Shown: one piece after another, positions 25,844 to 34,513 of the stretch
Layout of the letters: the number at the start of each line of letters is the position of its first letter
Numbering within the stretch: position 1 is the first letter of the stretch
Source: Pseudomonas serbica
Lineage (GTDB): Bacteria > Pseudomonadota > Gammaproteobacteria > Pseudomonadales > Pseudomonadaceae
Direction of reading: 5' to 3'
NCBI RefSeq assembly: GCF_028823535.1
Contig: NZ_JAQIYM010000016.1
Location: 1-64,000, forward strand
DNA: 64,000 bases
Translations under genes and position numbers: made by a program
Notes under the pieces: model-generated
The model's input: the letters and a program-made list of their open reading frames with translations, nothing else
The model's database searches: none
Told to the model about the DNA's origin: nothing

Positions 25844-26272
25844 TCATGGCATCACCACGTTAATGGTGATCGTCGTGCACAAGCCCAAGAGACACATGAT
25901 CCCGACACCATAGAACAGGGTGCGCCAAGGCTGCACGCCCTTGAGGTATGCCAACGTGTGCAGGACTCTGGCGAGGGTGAACAGAACGCTTAACCATGCC
26001 GTGATGCAAGCAGGTGCATTCATGGCAACGGCGAGCCCGCCCAGCGCGAAGAATGCCGGAATGCTTTCCAGGTCGTTCGTCCAGGCCCTTGCCGCGCGAG
26101 TCACTTGCGCAAGCTCGTTTTCACGAGCGATTCGATTGAAAACGGCGGCGTCCTCTGTGTTCGTGAATGCCCTGAAGCGTATGCGCAAGAAGCCCTGGTA
26201 ACAGGAGATCGCGAACATCTTGAGGAACAGCACAACCACGCAGAGTGCGTAGACGGTCATCGCACTGGTCAT
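25844..26272 (-). CDS. MAPEG family membrane protein
   Basis: A 142-residue inner-membrane protein of the MAPEG superfamily (microsomal glutathione transferase-like). Four hydrophobic helices are visible. The family hallmark region is NRIARENELAQVTRAARAW (about residues 46-64, in place of the classical FxRVQRAHxNxxE motif), followed by NDLESIPAFFALGGLA and FTLARVLHTLAYL. Bacterial MAPEG proteins may conjugate glutathione or reduce peroxides. It starts with a 4-base ATGA overlap with the upstream DUF2834 gene, so the two are co-translated. Confidence 0.88.
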   Translation of the reverse strand: MTSAMTVYALCVVVLFLKMFAISCYQGFLRIRFRAFTNTEDAAVFNRIARENELAQVTRAARAWTNDLESIPAFFALGGLAVAMNAPACITAWLSVLFTLARVLHTLAYLKGVQPWRTLFYGVGIMCLLGLCTTITINVVMP

Positions 26273-26583
26273 GCCTGGCGCGCCCTGTCAAAGCCTTTGA
26301 CCACGAGGTAAAGCAACGGCCCCACGGAAACGAATACAGCAGTCAGTATCAGGTAGGGAAGCAGGCCAATGAGTGAACCACCTCGCGATCGGTTGTCTTT
26401 CGCCATCCAAATGCAGGCCAGCGCTGCCATAAGGTACAAGTCGATGACCAACTGGGCAGTGTCAGGTCGGGAAATCAGCTCACGCCCAAAGGCCAACAGC
26501 GACTGCTCAGCATTGAGCATCGTCCAGCCGGTATACATCGAAAAGAGCACCAGCGATGCCAGTGCAATGAGGCGAAGTACCAT
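26269..26583 (-). CDS. DUF2834 family small membrane protein
   Basis: A 104-residue protein with three hydrophobic helices (LIALASLVLFSMYTGWTMLN; QLVIDLYLMAALACIWMAKD; LLPYLILTAVFVSVGPLLYL), matching the DUF2834 layout of unknown function. The in-frame opening extends to 26748, but the ATG at 26583 has an AGGAC ribosome site, and an earlier start would run through the divergent promoter. It is first in a two-gene unit with the MAPEG gene. Confidence 0.75.
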   Translation of the reverse strand: MVLRLIALASLVLFSMYTGWTMLNAEQSLLAFGRELISRPDTAQLVIDLYLMAALACIWMAKDNRSRGGSLIGLLPYLILTAVFVSVGPLLYLVVKGFDRARQA

Positions 26584-26636
26584 AGTCCTGTCCTTGGTAG
26601 GGTTTCTGGCACAGTAGTGGTAGGGTTGCTGGCGCT

Positions 26637-26657
26637 CAATGACCTGTGAGGTCATTG
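26637..26657. promoter_or_regulatory. Perfect palindromic operator candidate
   Basis: CAATGACCT-GTG-AGGTCATTG is a perfect 9-bp inverted repeat with a 3-bp centre. It lies in the 105-bp interval between the DUF2834 gene and the divergent XRE regulator, ending 31 bases before the regulator's ATG. Position and symmetry fit a dimeric XRE repressor controlling itself and the DUF2834-MAPEG pair. Confidence 0.65.
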
Positions 26658-26688
26658 AAGCCAGGCACAAGGACGTCAAAGGCGAAGC

Positions 26689-27513
26689 ATGAGCAATCAC
26701 CTGTTCCATCATAAACATCCCCCGCCAGCCACATCGGCGGGCCAGCACTTGCGCCTGCTGCGTCGGCAGGCAGGGCTAAGCCAGCTCGATCTTGCACTCA
26801 TGGCCGGGGTTTCTCAGCGCCACCTCAGTTGCGTTGAAACCGGCCGTGCCAAGGCGAGCACCAGTACTTTGCACGCCATACTTTCGGCCCTTGGGGCGCC
26901 GCTGGATCACTGCAACGAAGTCTTTCTTGCCGCTGGGTACGCGCCTCGCTACGCCGCAACATCGCTCGATGCACCCGCCCTGGAAATGGTCCACACGGCC
27001 ATCGATCACATCCTGCGTGCGAACAATCCGGCGCCTGCCATCGTTATCGACAGCAACTGGGATATCACTGCTGCGAACGTGAGCACGGGGCTACTGTTGG
27101 CGATGGCGGGAGTGGCGCAGGACGTGGCGTCAGGTTTCAATCTGCTGGAAACACTGCTCTGCCCCGGCGGGCTCGGTGATCGGTTGGCCAATGCACAGGA
27201 GATTCGCGCTGCTGCGTGGCAGCGCGCCTCCAGAGAGTCAGTCGGCAATCCAGCCCTCGCAAAGCGCTTGCACAACCTGCCAGCTCCGGCCATTGCCTTG
27301 CAGACACCCGCTGCCAGCCCTTTGCTGCTGACCCGTGTGTGCACCCCGGATGGAGAGTTGAGCTTTCTCTCAACCTTCACTACCTTCGGCATGCCCCTGG
27401 ACATCACCGTGGAGTCGCTGCGAATCGAACATTTGATACCTGCCGATGTGATGACCAGGTGCAGGATGATGCAAGCCTTCGAAGATTGGAACGCGGATGG
27501 CGGCCAATCATGA
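26689..27513 (+). CDS. XRE-family regulator with MmyB-like ligand-binding domain
   Basis: A 274-residue transcriptional regulator. An N-terminal Cro/C1 helix-turn-helix spans about residues 18-75 (GQHLRLLRRQAGLSQLDLAL, then VSQRHLSCVETGRAKAS). The C-terminal PAS-like MmyB ligand-binding domain spans about residues 105-265 (AIVIDSNWDITAANVSTGLL; TFTTFGMPLDITVESLRIEH). Relatives bind small lipophilic ligands and often control neighbouring redox or detoxification genes. It is divergent from the DUF2834-MAPEG pair over a perfect palindrome at 26637-26657, its probable operator. The ligand is unknown. Confidence 0.88.
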   Translation: MSNHLFHHKHPPPATSAGQHLRLLRRQAGLSQLDLALMAGVSQRHLSCVETGRAKASTSTLHAILSALGAPLDHCNEVFLAAGYAPRYAATSLDAPALEMVHTAIDHILRANNPAPAIVIDSNWDITAANVSTGLLLAMAGVAQDVASGFNLLETLLCPGGLGDRLANAQEIRAAAWQRASRESVGNPALAKRLHNLPAPAIALQTPAASPLLLTRVCTPDGELSFLSTFTTFGMPLDITVESLRIEHLIPADVMTRCRMMQAFEDWNADGGQS

Positions 27514-27635
27514 GTGGCCGCAATCGAGCCGAGCAGCCGGTCACGTGTCTATCAAGTCAGGGGCGATTCAAAAAGCCCTGCTCTAGAATGGCCCCCAGGT
27601 GAGCGGGGATCGCTTGCCAAGTTTTCACTCAAAGG

Positions 27636-28187
27636 ATGAACACGATGGGCCGCACCAACCATATCTGCCTGATGGCGAACTATAACGATTGGATGAACGC
27701 AAAGGTTTATGAGGCGGCCAGAAGCCTGACAGATGAAGAGCTGTCAGTGGACAGGAAAGCATTCTTTGGTTCTATTCTCGGGACGTTGAACCACCTGGTG
27801 GCCGGGGACACTATCTGGCTAAAGCGATTTGCCAAGCACCCAGCGAACCACTTGGCTCTGGAGCCGATTCGACAGCTCCCTGCCCCCCAAAGCCTCGATC
27901 AGTCACTGCTCTCGAATATTCGAGAACTTTCGGCACATCGCGTTTGGCTCGATCAGGTAATTGTCGAGTGGTCTCGCTCGATGACAGAGTCGGATCTGGA
28001 TTACACGCTCAATTACACAAGCATGAATGGAACCCCCGCTGACAAGAACTTTTATGGCTTGGTCATGCATTTCTTCAACCACCAGACCCATCACCGAGGC
28101 CAAGTTACGACTTTGCTGTCACAAGGTGGTGTCGATGTAGGCGATACTGATCTGGTCCTCCTCATTCCTTCCGAGTCCCATACATAA
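27636..28187 (+). CDS. DinB-family protein
   Basis: A 183-residue four-helix DinB/YfiT-like protein. The three metal-binding histidines expected of the fold are visible in GTLNHLVAGD and in HFFNHQTHHRGQVTTLL. Members include thiol-dependent transferases and many of unknown role. The start is at 27636 (MNTMGRTNH), with AAAGGA just upstream; the ATG at 27645 is an alternative. Its base composition is less GC-rich than that of its neighbours, as is the following intergenic region, so it may be a later arrival. Confidence 0.85.
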   Translation: MNTMGRTNHICLMANYNDWMNAKVYEAARSLTDEELSVDRKAFFGSILGTLNHLVAGDTIWLKRFAKHPANHLALEPIRQLPAPQSLDQSLLSNIRELSAHRVWLDQVIVEWSRSMTESDLDYTLNYTSMNGTPADKNFYGLVMHFFNHQTHHRGQVTTLLSQGGVDVGDTDLVLLIPSESHT

Positions 28188-28381
28188 TCTAATAATCAGC
28201 ACTAGCTGGTCGCAGGCCACAGTGTCGATGACACCTTCGAGTCAACGGCTACCCGTCCTCGACGACGCGCACGCGCTTAACGATCAACCCAAACCTGCGA
28301 CAATGCTGCCTCTTCGGGCTTGGTAACTTGCGTGGCAAACGTTCAGGTATTTGAATAACAGATTCGCGAGGAGCCGCCACA

Positions 28382-29332
28382 TTGGAATTGAGACAACTGC
28401 GCTATTTCGTAAAAATCATCGAGCTTGGCAGCCTGGGACGTGCGGCACTTGAACTGGACGTTGGCGTGTCAGCCCTCAGTCAGCAAATCTCCAAGCTGGA
28501 AAGCGAACTGTGCACCCGCCTCCTGAATCGAACCTCCACCGGTGTGACGCCCACTAGCGCCGGGTTTGCGTTTCTACACCATGCCCAATTGACGCTACGC
28601 CAGGCTGAAAACGCAATCATGGCCGCTCATCGCGGGCGAATGAGCGGTTATGTCAGCGTCGGCTTGCCGCCGACTACCGCAACAGTGCTCGCGTTGCCGT
28701 TGATCAACGCAATGCGTGCGCGTTATCCGGACATACAACTGCATTTGGTGGAAATGCTTTCCGGCCACTTGGCGGCGCAACTCAACGCACGGCAAATTGA
28801 TCTGGCCATCCTGTTCCAGCTCGAAGGGGGTAAACGCTGGAGCGTGACGCCGCTGCTGGATGAAAAGCTCTTTGTCATTGCCTCGCCCAGCCTGCCACAG
28901 GCGCCTTCCGGTGAAAGCGTGCAGTTAGCCGACCTCGGCGGCCTGCCGCTGGTGATGCCCAGCGCGCAACATGGATTGCGCTCGGCATTGATGAGCGCGT
29001 TCGAGCGGGTCGGGCTAACACCCAATGTCATTATGGAAGTCGACGGTCTGGCTGTGTTGATGAACGCCGTTCGGGCAGGTCATGCAGCAACGATACAACC
29101 GGGGGCGGCCGCTGCATTGAAGGACAGGTCCGGACTTTCAGTGATCAGGATTGCCGATCCCCATGTGGGCCGGCGTAATCTTCTGGCGACGCTGGCTGAC
29201 GACGAACTTTCTCCGGCGGCGCTGGCAACGCGGTTGGTCATCGTCGATGTGGCGCGACAGCTGGTCGTCGACAGACAATGGCCTGGCGCTACGTGGATAG
29301 AAGGGGTAGACGTGTCATCCTCCTTCACCTGA
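28382..29332 (+). CDS. tcuR: TcuR-like LysR regulator of tricarballylate use
   Basis: A 316-residue LysR regulator. The helix-turn-helix is MELRQLRYFVKIIELGSLGR, then GVSALSQQISKLESELCTRL. The effector domain begins near GYVSVGLPPTTATVLALPL. It uses a TTG start at 28382; GAGGAGCC sits about 8 bases upstream and the next ATG is far inside the domain. It is upstream of and in the same direction as tcuABC, whereas in Salmonella tcuR lies beside tcuABC, so the functional link is strong. It should respond to tricarballylate, but a citrate or aconitate analogue is possible. Confidence 0.82.
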   Translation: MELRQLRYFVKIIELGSLGRAALELDVGVSALSQQISKLESELCTRLLNRTSTGVTPTSAGFAFLHHAQLTLRQAENAIMAAHRGRMSGYVSVGLPPTTATVLALPLINAMRARYPDIQLHLVEMLSGHLAAQLNARQIDLAILFQLEGGKRWSVTPLLDEKLFVIASPSLPQAPSGESVQLADLGGLPLVMPSAQHGLRSALMSAFERVGLTPNVIMEVDGLAVLMNAVRAGHAATIQPGAAAALKDRSGLSVIRIADPHVGRRNLLATLADDELSPAALATRLVIVDVARQLVVDRQWPGATWIEGVDVSSSFT

Positions 29333-29464
29333 CGACCAAGCCTTTAGAAAAACTAAACACCCCGCGTCAAAAGCAGCCTTTCGACCACTCCTTCCCCACC
29401 CTATCGTTCTCCCCACTCGCAAGGAGCACTTCGTTCCCGCTTCCTTGCAAATCGAGGAGCGATA

Positions 29465-30919
29465 ATGATCGATGTCTTAATCATAGGGGGTGGCAACGCT
29501 GCCTTGTGCGCCGCGCTGATGGCGCGAGAAGCGGGCGCCAGCGTGATGCTGCTGGAAGCCTCGCCGAAAATCTGGCGCGGTGGCAACTCCCAACACACCC
29601 GTAACCTGCGGTGCATGCACGATGAACCGCAGGACGTGCTGATCGATGCCTATCCGGAAGAAGAATACTGGCAAGACCTGCTGAAGGTCACCGGTGGCCT
29701 TACGAATGAAAAGCTTGCACGCATTGCCATTCGCGCATCGTCTTCTTGCCGCGATTGGATGCGTTCACACGGCGTGCATTTTCAGCCACCGCTGTCCGGC
29801 GCGCTGCACGTGGCACGGACCAATGCATTTTTCATGGGCGGCGGCAAAGCGCTGGTCAATGCCTATTTCCGCAGCGCCGAGCGCCTGGGTGTAAAAGTTC
29901 GCTACAACGCGCAAGTGACCGACATCGAGTTGGATGAGGGGAAATTCGTCGCCGCCCATGTGGGCGAACATGAGATCGATGGTCAGCGTTTCGCCGCCGA
30001 ACGCATTGAAGCCCGGGCCTGCGTGTTGGCGGCCGGCGGTTTCGAATCCAACCGAGAGTGGCTGCGCGAAGCGTGGGGTCAGAACGAACGCGGTGAATGG
30101 CCATCGGACAATTTCCTGATCCGGGGCACCCGATTCAACACCGGCATTTTGCTACGGCGCATGCTCGACCTTGGCGCCGATGTGATCGGCGATCCGACGC
30201 AAGCACACATGGTCGCGATTGATGCCCGTGCGCCACTCTACGACGGCGGCATCTGCACCCGAATCGACTGCGTATCGCTGGGTGTGGTGGTCAATCGTGA
30301 TGGCGAACGCTTCTACGACGAAGGTGAGGATTTCTGGCCAAAACGGTATGCGATCTGGGGACGTCTGGTGGCCGGACAACCCGGTCAGCAGGCGTATTCG
30401 ATCATCGATCAACAAGCCATCGGCCGCTTCATGCCGCCGGTCTTTCCCGGCACCACCGCCAATACTCTGCAAGACCTTGCCCGCCAGTTGAAGCTGCCTC
30501 AAGAAAAATTCGTCAAGACGGTCGAGGACTACAACAGCGCCTGCCGCGTTGGCACGTTCGATCACACGGCGTTGGACGACTGCCATACCCAAGGACTGAT
30601 GCCCGCCAAAACCCATTGGGCGCGGCCATTGGTGAAACCACCTTTCTACGCCTACCCGCTTAAACCGGGTGTCACGTTCACCTACCTCGGCCTCGCCACC
30701 GACGAAACCGCTGCCGTGCATTTCAACGGCAAGGCGAGCCCCAACCTGTTCGTCGCGGGAGAAATGATGGCCGGCAATGTTCTGGGCAAGGGCTACACCG
30801 CCGGCATCGGCATGGCCATCGGTACCGCGTTTGGCCGCATCGCCGGTGTGCAGGCGGCCGCTTCGGTGGGCTTTGGCGTTTCATCTGCAAACACGGAGTC
30901 TCGACATGCAACTGTTTGA
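29465..30919 (+). CDS. tcuA: FAD-dependent tricarballylate dehydrogenase
   Basis: Flavoprotein that oxidises tricarballylate to cis-aconitate, 484 residues, in the fumarate reductase/succinate dehydrogenase FAD superfamily. The FAD motif is IGGGNAALCAALMAREAGAS at residues 6-25, then GGNSQHTRNLRCMHDEP. Catalytic-domain segments are GTRFNTGILLRRMLDLGAD, GVVVNRDGERFYDEGEDFW and PLKPGVTFTYLGL. The C-terminal FAD segment is LFVAGEMMAGNVLGKGYTAG. It is co-transcribed with tcuB, whose ATG lies 14 bases inside the tcuA end. Confidence 0.92.
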   Translation: MIDVLIIGGGNAALCAALMAREAGASVMLLEASPKIWRGGNSQHTRNLRCMHDEPQDVLIDAYPEEEYWQDLLKVTGGLTNEKLARIAIRASSSCRDWMRSHGVHFQPPLSGALHVARTNAFFMGGGKALVNAYFRSAERLGVKVRYNAQVTDIELDEGKFVAAHVGEHEIDGQRFAAERIEARACVLAAGGFESNREWLREAWGQNERGEWPSDNFLIRGTRFNTGILLRRMLDLGADVIGDPTQAHMVAIDARAPLYDGGICTRIDCVSLGVVVNRDGERFYDEGEDFWPKRYAIWGRLVAGQPGQQAYSIIDQQAIGRFMPPVFPGTTANTLQDLARQLKLPQEKFVKTVEDYNSACRVGTFDHTALDDCHTQGLMPAKTHWARPLVKPPFYAYPLKPGVTFTYLGLATDETAAVHFNGKASPNLFVAGEMMAGNVLGKGYTAGIGMAIGTAFGRIAGVQAAASVGFGVSSANTESRHATV

Positions 30920-32063
30920 TCCCCAAGCGTCGGGCGGGTTGATCCCGGTGTTGAACCTTGACGAAAGTGAAGTCCAGCGGCAGATGACTATCTGCAATGC
31001 CTGTCGTTATTGCGAAGGCTTTTGCGCGGTATTTCCGGCGATGACCCGGCGCCTGGAATTCACTCAGGCCGACATCCATTACCTGGCGAACCTGTGCCAT
31101 AACTGCGGCGCGTGCCTGCACGCCTGTCAGTACGCCGCCCCACACGAATTCGACGTCAACATTCCCAAAGCCATGGCCAAAGTGCGCCTGGATACCTACG
31201 CCGAATACGCCTGGCCGCCCGTGATGGGCAGGTTGTATCAGCGCAACGGCCTGACCCTGGCGCTGGCTTCCGGTGGGGGACTGGCCTTGTTTTTATGCCT
31301 GACCCTGATGCTCATGGGCAACCTGTTCACGGCCATTCCCGGGGGCAACTTCTACAGGATTTTCCCGCATAACACCCTGGCGCTGATGTTCGGCTCAGTG
31401 TTCGGCTTTGCGGTCCTTGCCCTGACCATGGGGGTACGGCGCTTCTGGCGCAACGTTTCACCGGTCGCAACGCCACTGCCGTTGAAAACGTCCGCTGCAC
31501 TGGAGGCTACGGCCAACGTCGCGAAGCTCAAATACCTGGACGGCGGCCATGGCGAAGGCTGCAACAACGCCGACGATCAATTCACCTTGTGGCGCCGCCG
31601 ATTCCACCACCTCACCTTCTACGGCTTCATGCTGTGCTTGGCCGCCACCGGTGTCGCCACGCTCTTTCACTATCTGCTGAAGTGGTCGGCGCCTTATCCG
31701 GTCTTCAGCTTGCCGGTGATGTTGGGGATTGCCGGTGGCATCGGCCTGTTGATCGGCCCGGCGGGTCTGCTTTGGCTGAACCTGCGTCGCAACCCTGCGC
31801 ACGGCGATGAGAACCAAAAACCCATGGATCGCGGCTTCATCGCCCTGCTGTTTCTGGTCAGCGCAAGCGGCCTGGCGCTACTGGCTTTGCGCGAAACCAG
31901 CGCCTTGGGCTTGATGTTGGCTATCCATCTCGGCCTGGTCATGGCGTTTTTCTTGACCATGCCCTACAGCAAATTCGCCCACGGAATCTTCCGCAGCGCA
32001 GCGCTGCTCAAACACGCCATCGAGAAGCGTCAACCCAACCCGATCAACGCCGGCAGCGACTGA
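30906..32063 (+). CDS. tcuB: TcuB, Fe-S/heme membrane protein reoxidising TcuA
   Basis: Electron-transfer partner of TcuA, 385 residues. The N-terminal part has two cysteine clusters for iron-sulfur centres (CNACRYCEGFC at about 30-40 and CHNCGACLHACQY at about 66-78). About six membrane helices follow from residue 110, with histidines in helices suited to heme b (FHHLTFYGFMLCLAATGVAT; LFHYLLKW). It passes electrons from reduced TcuA FAD to the quinone pool. The ATG at 30906 is chosen because it starts at MQLFDPQASGG and overlaps tcuA by 14 bases; a longer opening to 30777 would lie inside tcuA. Confidence 0.92.
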   Translation: MQLFDPQASGGLIPVLNLDESEVQRQMTICNACRYCEGFCAVFPAMTRRLEFTQADIHYLANLCHNCGACLHACQYAAPHEFDVNIPKAMAKVRLDTYAEYAWPPVMGRLYQRNGLTLALASGGGLALFLCLTLMLMGNLFTAIPGGNFYRIFPHNTLALMFGSVFGFAVLALTMGVRRFWRNVSPVATPLPLKTSAALEATANVAKLKYLDGGHGEGCNNADDQFTLWRRRFHHLTFYGFMLCLAATGVATLFHYLLKWSAPYPVFSLPVMLGIAGGIGLLIGPAGLLWLNLRRNPAHGDENQKPMDRGFIALLFLVSASGLALLALRETSALGLMLAIHLGLVMAFFLTMPYSKFAHGIFRSAALLKHAIEKRQPNPINAGSD

Positions 32064-32110
32064 CGCTTAAAGCACTCATTCCAAAAACAATAGTGAGCAT
32101 AACGGTAGCC

Positions 32111-33412
32111 ATGATGAAAACGACAACGGCAACAACCCGAGCCAAGGGGTCCAAATTGGGCGCCATTTTGCGGGTCACCAGCGGTAATTTTCTCGAGCAG
32201 TTCGACTTCTTTCTGTTCGGGTTCTACGCGACCTACATCTCCCAGACCTTCTTTCCAGCCACCAGCGAGTTTGCCTCGTTGATGATGACCTTCGCGGTCT
32301 TCGGCTCCGGATTCCTCATGCGTCCGTTAGGCGCCATTGTGCTGGGGGCGTACATCGACAAGGTGGGCCGTCGCAAGGGGCTGATCGTGACGCTGTCGAT
32401 CATGGCCGCCGGTACCGTATTGATCGCCCTGGTGCCGGGCTATGCCACCATCGGCGTGGCAGCACCGATTCTGGTGTTGTTGGGCAGGCTGCTCCAGGGC
32501 TTCTCCGCCGGCGCGGAAATGGGTGGTGTTTCCGTGTATCTGGCGGAAATTTCCACCCCCGGTCACACCGGTTTCTACACCAGTTGGCAATCGGCCAGCC
32601 AACAGGTGGCGATCGTCGTCGCGGCGGCGTTGGGCTACACGATCAATGCCACGATGCAAGCCGCTGAGATCGCCGATTGGGGCTGGCGTATTCCGTTCTT
32701 CATTGGCTGCGTGATCATCCCGTTCATTTTCATTATTCGCCGCTCACTGGAAGAAACCGCTGCCTTCACTGCTCGCAGCCATCGTCCAACCACTCGCGAA
32801 GTGTTTCGCTCGATGCGTGACAACTGGCGCACCGTACTGGCGGGCGGCTTGCTGGCGTCCATGACCACCACCACCTTCTACCTGATTACGGTCTACACAC
32901 CGACGTTTGGCAGGACAGTACTGAACCTGAGCACCACCGACAGCCTGGCGGTCACACTGCTGGTCGGTATCAGCAACTTTATCTGGCTGCCCATCGGCGG
33001 CGCCCTCTCCGACCGCATTGGCCGTCGGCCACTGTTGCTGGCGATATCGTTGCTGTGCATCTTCACCGCCTATCCCGCCATGCACTGGCTGGCCGAGGCG
33101 GCGAGTTTCGAACGACTGCTCGCTGTTCTGCTGTACTTCTCATTCTTCTTTGGCATTTACAACGGCGCCATGGTCGCGGCACTGACCGAAGTCATGCCAC
33201 AGAACGTGCGGGTGGTCGGGTTTTCACTGGCCTTCAGTTTGGCCACCGCGGTGTTTGGCGGTTTTACCCCGGCCATCTCGACGCTGCTTGTCCAGGCCAC
33301 CGGTGACAAGGCATCACCTGCCTACTGGCTGATGTTCGCGGCGGTGTGCGGGTTCACGGCGACGACGATCCTGTATCGCCGGCAAAAAGCTTTGGCAGTC
33401 AAAACCGTTTAG
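32111..33412 (+). CDS. tcuC: TcuC-like tricarballylate/citrate MFS transporter
   Basis: Inner-membrane proton symporter of the MHS family, about 433 residues with twelve helices. Segments include LRVTSGNFLEQFDFFLFGFY, GAYIDKVGRRKGLIVTLSIM, LLQGFSAGAEMGGVSVYLAE and ALSDRIGRRPLLLAISLLC. Related to citrate permease CitA and TcuC, which imports tricarballylate. It is third in the tcu set, 47 bases after tcuB. A GTG at 32093 would add six residues; no strong ribosome site separates the options. Confidence 0.88.
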   Translation: MMKTTTATTRAKGSKLGAILRVTSGNFLEQFDFFLFGFYATYISQTFFPATSEFASLMMTFAVFGSGFLMRPLGAIVLGAYIDKVGRRKGLIVTLSIMAAGTVLIALVPGYATIGVAAPILVLLGRLLQGFSAGAEMGGVSVYLAEISTPGHTGFYTSWQSASQQVAIVVAAALGYTINATMQAAEIADWGWRIPFFIGCVIIPFIFIIRRSLEETAAFTARSHRPTTREVFRSMRDNWRTVLAGGLLASMTTTTFYLITVYTPTFGRTVLNLSTTDSLAVTLLVGISNFIWLPIGGALSDRIGRRPLLLAISLLCIFTAYPAMHWLAEAASFERLLAVLLYFSFFFGIYNGAMVAALTEVMPQNVRVVGFSLAFSLATAVFGGFTPAISTLLVQATGDKASPAYWLMFAAVCGFTATTILYRRQKALAVKTV

Positions 33413-33558
33413 CTGTCGCGGTCGGAACCGACGTTGGTCACCTCGTGCGCGACGATCAGAGGGTGCTGCATGTCGATCGCTGTCTGCACGTTGTAACCAA
33501 CGATTTCGGTGCCGCGCATCATCATGGAGCGGGCGTCCGGATCGGTCAGTGAGACCTC
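33409..33558 (-). pseudogene. IS1182-like transposase fragment
   Basis: On the minus strand a 50-codon open stretch reads SLTDPDARSMMMRGTEIVGY, then NVQTAIDMQHPLIVAHEVTN and VGSDRDS before TAA. This matches by recall the conserved catalytic-core segment of IS1182/DDE transposases (DPDARSM..., GYNVQTAVD..., LIVAHEVTN). It has no start, no N- or C-terminal parts and no terminal inverted repeats nearby. It is squeezed between tcuC and a LysR gene whose last codons it overlaps. Confidence 0.8.
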
Positions 33559-34513
33559 AAGGTGACGGCAGGTAAGCCATCGCGCGCGTCTCGCCCATCA
33601 GCAGCGAACGATTGAGTTCCGCGCAGGCGCGCAGGTAGTCGGCGACCAGGGTGATCCGCTTGAGCTTGCGCAGATCCTCGCTGTAGTACATCCAGAACTG
33701 TCGAGTGACCTCCACCTGGTCCGGCAGCACTTCACACAGGCGCGGGTCGGGCCCCGCGAGAAAGCAGGGAAGGATGGCCAACGCACGCCCTTCCAGCGCC
33801 GCATGGTACTGGGAGACTACGCTGGTGCTGCGCAGGCGGCTTTGTGCGCCGGGCAGCAGGTCGTTCAGGTAGAGCAGCTTGAAACTGAAGGCCAGATCCT
33901 CGACATAGGTCACGAACGGGTGACTCGCCAAATCCTCGCTACGGGTGATCGGCGGATGATTGGCCAGGTACTCCGCAGTCGCATACAGGCGCAAGCGATA
34001 GTCACACAGTCGCGAACACACGTACGGTCCGCGCTCAGGCCGCTCCAGGGTGATGGCAATATCCGCCTCGCGCCGTGACAGGTTGACGAAGTGCGGAACC
34101 GGCAAAATGTCCACTGAGATGTGCGGATAGTGAATGATGAAGTGACTCATCTGCGTGGTGATGAAGCAGGAGCCGAAGGCTTCGGTACAGCCGATGCGCA
34201 GGTGCCCGGCGAGCCCCCCGGTGGTTCCCGAAACCTCCCCGCAAGCTGCCAGTAGCGTACTTTCCAGTGTTTCAGCGTGACTGATCAGCCGCTGCCCCTC
34301 GACAGTCATGACGAATCCCGAAGTTCGGGACTTCTCGAAAAGCAGCGCGCCAAGACTTTGCTCAAGGGCACGGATGCGCCGCGACACCGTGGTGTAATCC
34401 ACCCCCAAACGACGTGCTGCGCCACTCGCGGTGCGAGCGCGGGCGACCTCGAGGAAGAAACGCATATCGTCCCAATTCACGTGAGATTGCGTTGTGCGTT
34501 TTTGCATATTCAT
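33557..34513 (-). CDS. LysR-family regulator beside the isobutyrate/valine cluster
   Basis: A 318-residue LysR regulator. The helix-turn-helix spans residues 14-75 (WDDMRFFLEVARARTASGAA, then DYTTVSRRIRALEQSLGALL). The effector domain includes HLRIGCTEAFGSCFITTQM, FVNLSRREADIAITLERPE and ALAILPCFLAGPDP. It is divergent from the DUF485-symporter genes and is the obvious candidate regulator of that cluster. It is close in pattern to the LysR at 15445-16353. The start at 34513 (MNMQKRTT) is chosen; the frame stays open upstream through the promoter region. Its last residues (about MAYLPSP) run into the transposase remnant, so the native C-terminus may have been altered. Confidence 0.88.
   Translation of the reverse strand: MNMQKRTTQSHVNWDDMRFFLEVARARTASGAARRLGVDYTTVSRRIRALEQSLGALLFEKSRTSGFVMTVEGQRLISHAETLESTLLAACGEVSGTTGGLAGHLRIGCTEAFGSCFITTQMSHFIIHYPHISVDILPVPHFVNLSRREADIAITLERPERGPYVCSRLCDYRLRLYATAEYLANHPPITRSEDLASHPFVTYVEDLAFSFKLLYLNDLLPGAQSRLRSTSVVSQYHAALEGRALAILPCFLAGPDPRLCEVLPDQVEVTRQFWMYYSEDLRKLKRITLVADYLRACAELNRSLLMGETRAMAYLPSP

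Noticed and set aside
33409..33558. Intact insertion sequence
   Set aside because: Only about 50 codons of the transposase core remain, with no ends or terminal repeats.
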